Below, piece by piece: positions 1 through 9,455 of a DNA stretch of 64,000 bases. The translations under genes were made by a program, and so were the position numbers. Below the pieces are notes generated by a model, which was not told the DNA's origin, ran no database searches, and was given only the letters and a program-made list of their open reading frames with translations. The stretch covers positions 12,847,024-12,911,023 of the forward strand of contig CM055065.1 of NCBI GenBank assembly GCA_029204045.2. The letters run 5' to 3'. The stretch is from Tillandsia leiboldiana. Taxonomy: Eukaryota > Streptophyta > Magnoliopsida > Poales > Bromeliaceae. Position 1 is the stretch's first letter, and every line of letters begins with the position of its first letter.

Positions 1-244
1 GAGATCATAGAGAGAGAAAATTGACTTTGATCACTTTAGAAGATGATTTAATTAACATAAATGATCATTGCAACAGAGAAATATTATGATGGCAAAAGCA
101 TAATAAATTTCTAAATGTGCGAAAAGATGCAATTAAAGTCAATTATGATCTATGCTCAATTAATGTCCTATGTACAAACATAGATAATGAACAAAACAAA
201 AACAAATACAAAACCTATCCTAAGCAAAGATTTCAAAAAGAAGA
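1..244 (-). other. Post-pol noncoding region of copia element, inverted copy
   Basis: This stretch is the reverse complement of about 4260-4503, the noncoding DNA just downstream of the plus-strand copia pol. It contains no open frame of note. It differs from its mirror copy mainly by single-base changes and short homopolymer length differences. It runs off the left edge of the window. Confidence 0.8.
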
Positions 245-2146
245 TTATTTCAAAGAAAGCATCCCAATTGCTTTTCGTAAATGAATAAAACGTTTTTGAT
301 CCAAAGGTTTTGTTAGAATGTCAGCTAATTGATCCTCAGTTGAAATATATGAAAGTTGAAGAGTATTTGATTCAACTAGCTCTCTAAGAAAATGATATCT
401 AAGTTCAATATGTTTTGTTCTAGAGTGCAACACAGGGTTTTTAGAAATGTTAATAGCACTAGTGTTGTCACAAAGTATTGTTACCGAAGATGCTGAAATG
501 CGGAAGTCGCTCAGTACGCTTTTCATCCAAATGAGTTGAGTTCAGCAACTTCCAGCTGAAATGTATTCCGCTTCGGCAGTCAAGAGTGCTATGCAATTCT
601 GCTTTTTACTGTGCCATGCAACAAGACAATGGCCAAGATAGAAGCATGCACCACTCGTTCTTTTCCGATCATCCACTGATCCTGCCCAATCGGCATCTGA
701 GTATCCAACAATATCCAAACTTGTTCCCATAGGATACCAAATTCCGAAATTAATTGATCCTTTGATATACCGGATGATCCTTTTCACCGCTTTCAGGTGA
801 ACCTCCTTTGGTGCTGATTGATATCTCGCGCAAATCCCAACACCAAAAGATATATCCGGGCGACTAGCCGTGAGTTAAGTAGACTTCCAATCATACTTCG
901 ATACAATTTCTCGTCTACATTCTCACTATGTGATTCACTTCCAAGTCCCTTGTGGCTAGTTCCCATTGGAGTCGGAAAATCTTTACAATTTTCTAGATCA
1001 AACTTTTTGACCAACTCCATAGCATACTTGGATTGACGCAAGTGAATACCTTCATCATTTTGTTTAATTTGCAATCCAAGAAAATAAGTCAATTCGCCCA
1101 TCATGGACATCTCAAATTCGCTTTCCATGGTCTCCGCGAATTTAGAAGCATCGTTATCTCTTGTTGCGCCAAATACTATGTCATCGACATATATTTGTGC
1201 TACAATGAAATTGTTTTGATAATGCTTCACAAAGAGAGTCCTATCAGCTCCCCCTCGAGTATAGCCCTTCTCCAAAAGGTGCTTTGTTAACCTTTCGTAC
1301 CATGCTCGCGGTGCTTGTTTCAGACCGTAAAGAGCCTTTTTCAAACGAAAAACATGGTTAGGTTGTTTATGATCTACAAAACCTTTCGTTGAGCCACATA
1401 AACTTCCTCATTTAAAAACCCATTTAGAAATGCGCTCTTAACGTCCATTTGAATAATTTGATTTTAAATGACAAGCAATAGCAAACAGTATACGAATGGA
1501 CTCGAGTCTAGCTACAGGGGCGAATGTTTCGTCAAGTCTATACCTTCTACTTGAGAGTAGCCTTGAGCAACTAATCGTGCCTTGTTCCTGATGATAGTAC
1601 CATCCTCATTTTTCTTGTTCTTGAAGATCCATTTGGTACCTATCACATTGTGTTGCTTTGGAGGCTTCGTTAATTCCCAGACTTTGTTTCGCTCAAATTG
1701 ATGGAGCTCTTCCTGCATTGCTTTAATCCAGTAGTCATCCTGAAGAGCTTCATTCTATGTTCTTTGGTTCGATTAAAGATACGTAGCAAGCGACTCCACA
1801 AACCAACTGCCTCCGAGTTCTGACCTCCTTCTTGTGGATCTCCAATAATATTCGATTCCGGATGATCCTTGGAGATTCGTAACGTTTGTTGAAGCGGAGT
1901 ACTCCGGAGATATATGGGATGATTCCTGCACATCAGATAAACTAGAAGAACCATTAGATGCATCATTAATATTGGAAGTATTATTATGAGAAGATGCACT
2001 AGCAGGAGAATCATCATCTAGAGAGATATCGAGGGTAGATTTCCAGTTTCAAAGTGAAAAGCTTCATCTACTTTACATTTATAGATTCTACGATCGTCTT
2101 AGATTCAATGTTAAATACTCGATATGCTCTGCTATTCGTAGAATAA
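245..2146 (-). pseudogene. pol: Copia (Sirevirus-type) pol 3' half, inverted copy: RT and RNase H
   Basis: Read on the minus strand this is the C-terminal half of a Ty1/copia polyprotein. It holds the end of the integrase/linker, reverse transcriptase with the catalytic YVDD motif (in QIYVDDIVFGAT), and RNase H with YSDADWAG, AEAEYISAG and CDNTSAI...SRTKHIELRYH motifs. The frame is broken into pieces ending near 1512, 793, 542 and 245 by small indels and premature stops, so it cannot encode an intact enzyme. It is nearly identical to 2357-4258 in opposite orientation, with the 100-N gap between them. The simplest explanation is that one contig end was placed in the wrong orientation or is a duplicate of its neighbour. 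A real inverted insertion is the alternative. Confidence 0.85.
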
Positions 2147-2246
2147 NNNNNNNNNNNNNNNNNNNNNNNNNNNNNNNNNNNNNNNNNNNNNNNNNNNNNN
2201 NNNNNNNNNNNNNNNNNNNNNNNNNNNNNNNNNNNNNNNNNNNNNN
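2147..2246. other. Assembly gap, 100 N
   Basis: Exactly 100 N, the usual default for a scaffold join of unknown length. The sequence on the left is the reverse complement of the sequence on the right, so orientation or redundancy of the joined contigs is doubtful. Confidence 0.99.
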
Positions 2247-4258
2247 AAACCCAATATCAAATATTTTCGTGTCTTCGGGAGTCGATGTTACATTTTACGT
2301 GACCGTGAAAATCTTGGAAAGTTCGACTCTCGAAGTGATGAAGGGATCTTTTTGGGTTATTCTACGAATAGCAGAGCATATCGAGTATTTAACATTGAAT
2401 CTAAGACGATCGTAGAATCTATAAATGTTAAAGTAGATGAAGCTTTTCACTTTGAAATTGGAAAATCTACCCTCGATATCTCTCGAGATGATGATTCTCC
2501 TGCTAGTGCATCTTCTCATGATAATACTTCCAATATTAATGATGCATCTAATGGTTCTTCTAGTTATCTGATGTGCAGGAATCATCTCATATATCTCCGA
2601 GTACTCCGTTCAACAAACGTTACGAATCTCCAAGGATCATCCGGAATCGAATATTATTGGAGATCCACAAGAAGGAGTCAGAACTCGGAGGCAGTTGGTT
2701 TGTGGATTCGCTTGCTACGTATCTTTAATCGAACCAAAGAACATAGATGAAGCTCTTCAGGATGACTACTGGATTAAAGCAATGTAGGAAGAGCTCCATC
2801 AATTTGAGCGAAACAAAGTCTGGGAATTAACGAAGCCTCCAAAGCAACACAATGTGATAGGTACCAAATGGATCTTCAAGAACAAGAAAAATGAGGATGG
2901 TACTATCATCAGGAACAAGGCACGATTAGTTGCCCAAGGCTATTCTCAAGTAGAAGGTATAGACTTTGATGAAACATTCGCCCCTGTAGCTAGACTCGAG
3001 TCCATTCGTATACTATTTGCTATTGCTTGTCATTTTAAAATCAAATTATTCAAATGGACGTTAAGAGCGCATTTCTAAATGGGTTTTTAAATGAGGAAGT
3101 TTATGTGGCTCAACCGAAAGGTTTTGTAGATCATAAACAACCTAACCATGTTTTTCGTTTGAAAAAGGCTCTTTACGGTCTGAAACAAGCACCGCGAGCA
3201 TGGTACGAAAGGTTAACAAAGCACCTTTTGGAGAAGGGCTATACTTGAGGGGGAGCTGATAGGACTCTCTTTGTGAAGCATTATCAAAGCAATTTCATTG
3301 TAGCACAAATCTATGTCGATGACATTGTATTTGGCGCAACAAGAGATAACGATGCTTCTAAATTCGCGGAGACCATGGAAAGCGAATTTGAGATGTCCAT
3401 GATGGGCGAATTGACTTATTTCCTTCGATTGCAAATTAAACAAAATGATGAAGGTATTCACTTGAGTCAATCCAAGTATGCAATGGAGTTGGTCAAAAAG
3501 TTTGATCTAGAAAATTGTAAAGATTTTCCGACTCCAATGGGAACTAGCCACAAGGGACTTGGAAGTGAATCACATAGTGAGAATGTAGACGAGAAACTGT
3601 ATCGAAGTATGATTGGAAGTCTACTTTACCTCACGGCTAGTCGCCCAGATATATCTTTTGGTGTTGGGATTTGCGCGAGATACCAATCAGCACCAAAGGA
3701 GGTTCACCTGAAAGCGGTGAAAAGGATCATCCGGTATATCAAAGGATCAATTAATTTCGGAATTTGGTATCCTATGGGAACAAGTTTGGATATTGTTGGA
3801 TACTCAGATGCCGATTGGGCAGGATCAGTGGATGATCGGAAAAGCACGAGTGGTGCATGCTTCTATCTTGGCCATTGCCTTGTTGCATGGCACAGTAAAA
3901 AGCAGAACTGCATAGCACTCTCGACTGCCGAAGCGGAATACATTTCAGCTGGAAGTTGCTCAACTCAACTCATTTGGATGAAAAGCGTATTGAGCGACTT
4001 CCGCATTTCAGCATCTTCGGTAACAATACTTTGTGACAACACTAGTGCAATTAACATTTCTAAAAACCCTGTGTTGCACTCTAGAACAAAACATATTGAA
4101 CTTAGATATCATTTTCTTAGAGAGCTAGTTGAATCAAATACTCTTCAACTTTCATATATTTCAACTGAGGATCAATTAGCTGACATTCTAACAAAACCTT
4201 TGGATCAAAAACGTTTTATTCATTTACGAAAAGCAATTGGGATGCTTTCCTTGAAATA
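2247..4258 (+). pseudogene. pol: Copia (Sirevirus-type) pol 3' half: integrase end, RT, RNase H
   Basis: This is the C-terminal part of a Ty1/copia polyprotein. It starts inside the integrase C-terminal region (KPNIKYFRVFGS) and continues through RT (IGTKWIFKNK, MDVKSAFLNGF, KALYGLKQAPRAWYERL, YVDD) to RNase H (YSDADWAGSVDDRKST, AEAEYISAG, CDNTSAINISK). The last 328 codons (3273-4259) are open and contain YVDD and all visible RNase H motifs. Upstream the frame is broken by a missing T near 2563, a CAG-to-TAG change near 2786, a missing T near 3049 and a CGA-to-TGA change near 3246. The element is therefore not autonomous. Its gag and 5' LTR are absent because the contig starts at 2247. Confidence 0.9.
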
Positions 4259-5201
4259 ATCTTCTTTTTGAAATCTTTGCTTAGGATAGGTTTTGTATTT
4301 GTTTTTGTTTTGTTCATTATCTATGTTTGTACATAGGACATTAATTGAGCATAGATCATAATTGACTTTAATTGCATCTTTTCGCACATTGAGAAATTTA
4401 TTATGCTTTTGCCTTCATAATATTTCACTGTTGCAATGATCATTTATGTTAATTAAATCATCTTCTAAAGTGATCAAAGTCAATTTCTCTCTCTCTATGA
4501 TCTCTTGGTATAGTCATTATCTTATTTGACTGCTTAGTCGAGTATGAAATCGAGATCAATATTTGGTTGAATACTTTATATCTTAAATAATTGATAGCCA
4601 ATTGAGGGGGAGTCATAGAAAAGGTAAAATGCTCAAAAGATGTGGAAAGAGTTACATCCCAATGAGGAGTGTGAAAACTACCACCACATGGAGGAAAGAG
4701 CTACCACCTCGGTCGTCCGAGTATTGTGTGCAGCTACCACATGTATACCAAGCATGGTTGTTCAAATTTTTGATTAAGTAAAATGCATGTTGAAATACTT
4801 GACTCTGTCAAATTTCAAGGTTGGTATAAGGTGGGTTTTTAAAGAAAGATGCTCAAAGAGCCACTCTCTTCAACAGATTGTCTAGATACATTATCTATTA
4901 TATTTGGGATTTCAAACATCTATTGATCTTTGTATTTCATTTTCTTTACTGAATTGATGATTTGATAAAGGCATTACTCATAAGATCAAGTTAGATGTAA
5001 TTGAAGGTGTTCAACTTTAAGGGATTTAATTTTTGTAAATTTTCGTTTCATTTTTGGATATTATTGATAGATTTGGCATAATCTAATTCTTGTTGTATGA
5101 AACGATGATTTTTGTTTAAAGTTGATACACATTTGCGCTTACAATCTTTTTCTGGTTTTTCTTGAATTTCTCTGAAATTTTCTAAAGAAAAAGTTGGGGC
5201 C
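4259..5201 (+). other. Conserved spacer between pol and the internal promoter region
   Basis: No coding capacity is visible in these 0.94 kb. The sequence is conserved in the minus-strand element (16516-17450), so it belongs to the element and is not an insertion. It contains a polypurine run, GAGGGGGAG, at 4604-4612, which resembles the PPT next to the 3' LTR. Confidence 0.75.
4604..4612 (+). other. PPT-like polypurine run downstream of pol
   Basis: TTGAGGGGGAGTC lies 350 bp after the pol stop and is conserved as GACTCCCCCTCAA at 17101-17113 in the minus-strand element. It could be a secondary plus-strand priming site, or the old PPT from before the extra gene was acquired. Sireviruses are known to carry multiple PPT-like runs. 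Confidence 0.45.
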
Positions 5202-5351
5202 GATCCGGATCGGGCTAGATGATCCGGATCCCGAACGCAGGAATTCCTCTGCGGGCTGACGATCCGGATTGTATCTGCCGATCCGGATCCCGAACGCAGT
5301 TTCTCACTGCGGGTAGCCGATCCGGATCGCAGTTATGAACTGATCCGGATC
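5202..5351 (+). promoter_or_regulatory. Internal array of paired GATCCGGATC palindromes
   Basis: Six copies of the 10-bp palindrome GATCCGGATC (one ends in T) start at 5202, 5221, 5261, 5280, 5319 and 5342. They form three pairs with 19, 19 and 23 bp between starts, and pairs repeat about every 59 bp. The same paired arrangement occurs in the LTR U3 (8332-8614). A TATA-like box follows 11 bp after the last copy. I infer a cis-regulatory array for the downstream gene. Confidence 0.7.
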
Positions 5352-5360
5352 GCGGCTAGG

Positions 5361-5370
5361 TTTTATAAAG
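5361..5370 (+). promoter_or_regulatory. TATA box of candidate internal promoter
   Basis: TTTTATAAAG directly follows the palindrome array and precedes a pyrimidine-rich leader. A start site near 5395-5400 would be expected. The minus-strand element keeps the box at 16407-16416 and the array beside it. Confidence 0.55.
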
Positions 5371-5487
5371 AACGAAAGGGGTTTTTGATTTCTTTTACTC
5401 CAATCTTTTGTTCCAAAGTTTCCAGAGCCTCTCTCTCTAGATTTCATCCTTCCTGGAAGCTTTCAAACTCAAGTTCTTCAACTCCAA

Positions 5488-5870
5488 GTAAGTTTTATTG
5501 ATCAAAATCTCGGTTTTTCACCGTTTTTCTCTTTTCCTCCTCAAACGTGATGAATTTCTTGGATCAACTTTGTTTGTGGATGGTTTTTGATCAAATTTCT
5601 TTTGAAATAAGAACTCTGGGTAGATTAGTTTTGATTATATGCTAGGTATTCTCCTGATCAACGGATTTTTAGGCTTCGATTTCTAAAATTTCGGTTTTAG
5701 GGCATATAATAAGGATTTTCGAAAATCATGCAATTGATCTATTTTTAAAAGTCCTTTTGCAAAACTAATTTGATTCTTAGTCTCTCTACATGATTATGAT
5801 TGTTTGGGTACAGTTTTTCAATCTTTGAAAATTAACATTTTTTTATGTGTTCTTGAGTTGGTCTACACAG
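5488..5870 (+). other. Candidate 5' UTR intron upstream of the additional ORF
   Basis: A perfect plant donor GTAAGT begins at 5488. A T-rich stretch follows and ends in CTACACAG at 5870, giving a 383-bp intron. The next exon would carry 28 nt of leader before the ATG at 5899. The minus-strand element keeps the donor (GTAAGT, reading down from 16290) and the acceptor (CTCACAG ending at 15909), giving 382 bp. Splicing is predicted from sequence only. Confidence 0.6.
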
Positions 5871-5898
5871 GATTCCTTTTCTCAAGAAACCATTAGCA

Positions 5899-7371
5899 AT
5901 GGTGATCACTTGGATTGTTTTTCTACTTGCGGCTATGGTTCATACGAGAGACACCGTCAAGCCCAAGAGGGCTAAGAAGGCTAAGAAAGCGAAGAAAGCT
6001 AAAGATGATTCCGATACAGAATCTGAAACGGAATCAATTAATTGGGATGAACTGCAAGTTGAAGCAACGACTGTTCCGACTGCTTCAAAGGGAAAAGCAC
6101 CTGCAGAAACATCAAAGGCTCCGCCCACTGCTGCTGAGAAAGGCAAAGCTCCAATGGAAGAAACTTCTGGGAAGACAAGAAGAAAAAGTATTGCTCGCAA
6201 AAGAGGGAGTGCACAAGGAATCTCCATTGAGCAACCAGCTGATAGGCAAGCACCTCCTCAAGACTTTGTCAGCTCGGCTAGAATAAAGGATTTTGAAAAC
6301 AGAGAATGCATTGGAGAAAGGCATGTTGATGTAAAAGACTTAAAGCAGCGTTCTCAGACGTTTGGGACTTTGTTTGACCAGAGAGGTCTTGCTTCCATTT
6401 GCGATTTCCCAGAGACCACTGGGTATTGTCTTCACTCAGTGAGGATGTTTTATCAGAATGCCTGCTATCTAGTTGATCAGGAAAGCGGGCGTCGAGATTT
6501 TCAAACATTAGTCAAGAATGTCAGAATCAAAGTAACGCCTCAGCTAATTGGTGAAGTACTAGGGATGGACGCCCGAGTCGATGGCACTCATTACCTGAAG
6601 AATCAAGCCTTCAACACCTACTCCTGGAGAGTGGTAGTTGATGGAATCTGTGTTCCAAATACTCGGTCGACAGGAAACTCCGTTTTCTCGAAAGAACTAC
6701 GACCAGAGTACCGCATCTTAAACCTTATTGTTTGTTACAATATTATTCCAAACATGAACACAAAGGTTCTTCGATGGGAAAGAATGATATTCCTTTATCT
6801 ACTTGGAAACCCCGCAGCAGCAATGGGAGCTAACTTAAACATTCCCTACGTCATCTGGTCAAGGATGGCACGATATGTGGAGCAAGCTCATCCGTCAGAG
6901 AGACTACCTTTTCCAATGATCATCATGCGCATTCTTCGCAAATTTAAAGCTGACACAAATGCGAGTTCCTATCTGCACAGTCTAGGAACGATCAATGACA
7001 CAACAATTGTAAAGTCTCTTTCGACGAAGCCAGATGAACCTTTCATACCTCTTCACCGGCAACGAGAACAACGACAACAAGCAACAACCTCTGCACCGGC
7101 AGCAGCTCCTCCAGTCCAACCAGCACCACCATCACAACTAGCACCTCCGGCACAACAAGCACCGCAATCAACTTCTGATGATGATGCATCTGTTACCTCA
7201 ATCTATAAAGAACAGCAAAGGCTCTCCAACGAGCAAGAACGTATATCAAATGAACTAATTGAGGTAAAGGAAGAAATAAAGAAGGTAAATAAAAATCAAT
7301 CAGCAATGAACAAGCGAATAAAGAAGATTTTCCAAATCCTCGGCTGTATCAGTTCAGACGAGTCTGAATAA
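5899..7371 (+). CDS. Additional ORF between pol and 3' LTR (490 aa, plant transposon protein-like)
   Basis: An intact 490-codon frame in the position where some Sireviruses carry an env-like gene. Order of features: a short hydrophobic start (VITWIVFLLAAMV, residues 2-14); a Lys-rich nuclear-signal-like run (about 20-36); an acidic Ser/Glu stretch (DDSDTESETES); Ala/Lys/Pro low-complexity sequence to about 110; a globular region of about 140-390; a Pro/Gln/Ala linker; a C-terminal coiled coil (about 430-475); and an acidic tail, SSDESE. The globular part (starting near FGTLFDQRGLASICDF, with LIGEVLGMD and LRWERMIFLYLLG) resembles the 'putative plant transposon protein' domain family; this is from memory, not a search. 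Function is unknown. A second Met at residue 13 (MVHTRD) is an alternative start without the hydrophobic stretch. It probably has its own spliced transcript. Confidence 0.75.
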   Translation: MVITWIVFLLAAMVHTRDTVKPKRAKKAKKAKKAKDDSDTESETESINWDELQVEATTVPTASKGKAPAETSKAPPTAAEKGKAPMEETSGKTRRKSIARKRGSAQGISIEQPADRQAPPQDFVSSARIKDFENRECIGERHVDVKDLKQRSQTFGTLFDQRGLASICDFPETTGYCLHSVRMFYQNACYLVDQESGRRDFQTLVKNVRIKVTPQLIGEVLGMDARVDGTHYLKNQAFNTYSWRVVVDGICVPNTRSTGNSVFSKELRPEYRILNLIVCYNIIPNMNTKVLRWERMIFLYLLGNPAAAMGANLNIPYVIWSRMARYVEQAHPSERLPFPMIIMRILRKFKADTNASSYLHSLGTINDTTIVKSLSTKPDEPFIPLHRQREQRQQATTSAPAAAPPVQPAPPSQLAPPAQQAPQSTSDDDASVTSIYKEQQRLSNEQERISNELIEVKEEIKKVNKNQSAMNKRIKKIFQILGCISSDESE

Positions 7372-8092
7372 TCCGTATCCTTCTAATTTCTGTTTATTAT
7401 GCATATGTTTAAATCCTTCTGTTGTGCAGGTTTTTAAGTTTTAATTTGAGTTTTTAGTTCTCTAACTTAAACTGTTAACCATTCTCTCCACTTCTGTAAT
7501 CTTTGGCTTTATTTGTGACAAAAAGGGGGAGAGAGTTTAGAACAATGATTTGAACAATGAACAATGATTGTGAACAATGAACAATGATTGTGAAAATCTT
7601 GCTGATGAAGATTTTGTATACATCAAGGTAAGTATCACTTCAACTTCAACTTTGGTTTTCATCTTGTGATTGTTTGCATGTCTCGACTAACTATTCGACT
7701 AACTATTTGGGCATGTAATATAACTAACAAGTTGATGTTGGACTAACATTTTGTGACATTTGGTTTTTAATTGCATAGAAGATATGTTGGTTTTTGACTA
7801 TGATTCTCTTACATATCTGAATTCTCAAATGTCATGATGATCAGATAAACTCTATCTCTGTACTAGGTTTTGTATGCTAAATACTCTTGAGGTATCTAAC
7901 GATCTCTTTTTGTCAAGAATAATTTCTTTGTGCAGAGAGTACAGATGTCTAAGTCTAGAGTCTGTTTTAGGAGTTTATCTCATGTTTTTAAATTTTCGGA
8001 TCTCCATTGTAAATTTTTGTTGTATGGTGATAGCAACAAAAATATCTTTTTGAATTTTCTTTAGTGGATCTGTGTTTTGTCACGAAACCGCC
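7372..8092 (+). other. 3' noncoding region of the additional ORF
   Basis: No gene is visible. It contains a second PPT-like run (AAAAAGGGGGAGAGAG, 7520-7535) and a short tandem array of GAACAATGA-type units (7541-7592). Related sequence follows the additional ORF in the minus-strand element (14354-15061). Confidence 0.65.
7541..7592 (+). repeat. Short tandem repeat of GAACAATGA/ACAATGATTGT units
   Basis: Near-perfect repetition of a unit of about 20 bp, directly after a PPT-like purine run. It looks like replication slippage. No function is apparent. Confidence 0.8.
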
Positions 8093-8103
8093 AAAGGGGG
8101 AGA
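8093..8103 (+). other. Polypurine tract (PPT) of copia element
   Basis: AAAGGGGGAGA lies one base upstream of the 3' LTR start TGTTACGG. This is the expected plus-strand primer site. The reverse-complement PPT is at 14342-14353 in the minus-strand element. Confidence 0.85.
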
Positions 8104-8331
8104 TTGTTACGGAATTTGAGTTGGCGTAGTTTCGTGAAAGTCTCAAGTCTTGAAGATTGAAGGTGAAGAAAGTTGGATCGTTTAACTCAATCTCAAGAAA
8201 GAAGAATTCAAAAGGATCAGGTATGATTAACCTAAGATTTTGTGTGATCCGAATACTTCTTGTAGTGTAGAAACACTTGGAAGAATCTTTCATTGCATAA
8301 AAATCAAAAACTGGACTTGGGACATGTTCAG

Positions 8332-8614
8332 GATCCGGATCAGGTTGTTCGATCCGGATCCCGAAGGTGGTTCGTTCATACACCAGTTCAATCCGGATCG
8401 TAGCCTCTCTTGATCCGGATCCCAAACACTGAGTTTACCATCTTCCTTGAACGATCCGGATCAGGCTTCGCAATCCGGATCCCGAACGTTGATGTTTGGT
8501 GAACTGTATGAACGATCCGGATCAAGCACTTCGATCCGGATCCCGAACCTTCGTTTTTCTGGAATTGCCTGACTCGTTGCGACGATCCGGATCACAGTTA
8601 ATCCGATCCGGATC
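8332..8614 (+). promoter_or_regulatory. LTR U3 array of five palindrome pairs (GATCCGGATC)
   Basis: Palindromes or one-mismatch versions start at 8332/8351, 8390/8412, 8453/8472, 8514/8533 and 8584/8605. Spacing inside pairs is 19-22 bp (about two helical turns) and pairs repeat every 58-70 bp. The second member of most pairs continues as CCGAAC. The array ends 67 bp before TATA. The left LTR of the minus-strand element has the same five pairs (13831-14114) with spacings of 20, 19, 19, 22 and 19. Likely binding sites for a dimeric regulator. Sirevirus LTRs are known for palindromic CCGG-type motifs, but I cannot match this exact one. Confidence 0.75.
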
Positions 8615-8680
8615 GCCGTCCGTAAAATCTCCAGAAATGTTAGGTTTTTGATTCTTATCTCCTTCCTAGGGTTTCTAACC

Positions 8681-8688
8681 TATAAATA
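8681..8688 (+). promoter_or_regulatory. LTR TATA box (TATAAATA)
   Basis: ACCTATAAATAGACCC follows the palindrome array and is preserved at 58775 and in the other copia LTRs. It sets the U3/R boundary at roughly 8710. Confidence 0.8.
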
Positions 8689-8975
8689 GACCCTATGATT
8701 CTTTTTCTAGGGTTAAACCACTGTGAATCGAAATAGCCGTCATTTTCATATATCATCTTATACGGCTCTAGATCCACATATAGAGAAGAAAGGAAATCAT
8801 TAGAGAATACTCTATGTTTCTTCATCTATATTGATTAGTTTGATTCTAGGTTTTCATACTCACATCTTGAGTTGAATCAAACTAATGAATACTTAGATGG
8901 TATTTCCGATCTATCTTTGATCTAAGTATTCGGCGGATCATCACCACCCAAAACAACGATTTACCCCAAAAATCG

Positions 8976-9154
8976 GCGCGTGGATTCGCGTGTCCTTGTG
9001 GATTCAAGGTTCAACCGCTCTCGTGGATTCGGAGCGAGGCACGTTCGTGGATTCGAAGGGTGCTATTGGGTGAAGACCGTGGATTCGGTCGGACGTCGTG
9101 GATTCGACGTTGGACGCCGTGGATTCGGCGTTGGGCGCAGATCGTGGATTCGAG
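8976..9154 (+). repeat. Array of eight stem-loops with constant loop GTGGATTC
   Basis: The octamer GTGGATTC occurs at 8980, 8998, 9023, 9047, 9079, 9098, 9119 and 9144. Most copies are flanked by short inverted sequences: CCTT/AAGG, GACC/GGTC, ACGTC/GACGT, ACGCC/GGCGT, GCTC/GAGC, TTC/GAA, CGC/GCG. The last is weak (TC/GA). It lies about 270 nt after the expected start site, so it would be in the RNA leader. Homologous arrays are at 11572-11744 (+), 13305-13477 (-), 30000-30171 (-) and 59074-59245 (+). Confidence 0.75.
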
Positions 9155-9455
9155 AAGCGTCGCGGAGCGAGCGGAGAAGATCCTCTAGGAGCGTATGGAA
9201 AAGGTTGAGTCGTAAGTGTGTACGGTAAATCACCTTGTACGTGTTTTAATTCTAGTGGTTTTCTGCCGTGTTATCGGTCCCGTGGTTTTTTACTCCGGTG
9301 ATGGAGTTTTCCACGTAAAAATCTTGCGTATTATTTTTATTTCCGCATTGGGTTTTTATCGCAACGATTTTTGAGTGTTTATGCGTTTACACCTATTCAC
9401 CCCCCTCTAGGTGTTTTTTTCCCCTATTTAGATCCTTATTACATATAACCCAACA

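Larger units (their letters stand above)
8105..9455 (+). mobile_element. Copia (Sirevirus-type) 3' LTR
   Basis: A 1351-bp LTR starting TGTTACGG just after the PPT and ending ACCCAACA. The same LTR, with the primer site attached, is at 58198-59550 (1353 bp). U3 carries five pairs of GATCCGGATC-type palindromes (8332-8614). TATA is at 8681-8688. The transcribed part holds the GTGGATTC stem-loop array (8976-9154). Near the end it contains a CACCTATTCACCCCCCTC box shared by all copia LTRs in the window. It sits inside an older gypsy LTR that continues at 9456. Confidence 0.9.

Noticed and set aside
8980..9228. Open frame beginning VDSR/MDSR repeated in every copia LTR (also 11572-11781, 13237-13476, 29932-30171, 59074-59295)
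   Set aside because: It starts with GTG, not ATG, and its conservation is explained by the GTGGATTC stem-loop repeats. Frame and length are not kept in all copies.
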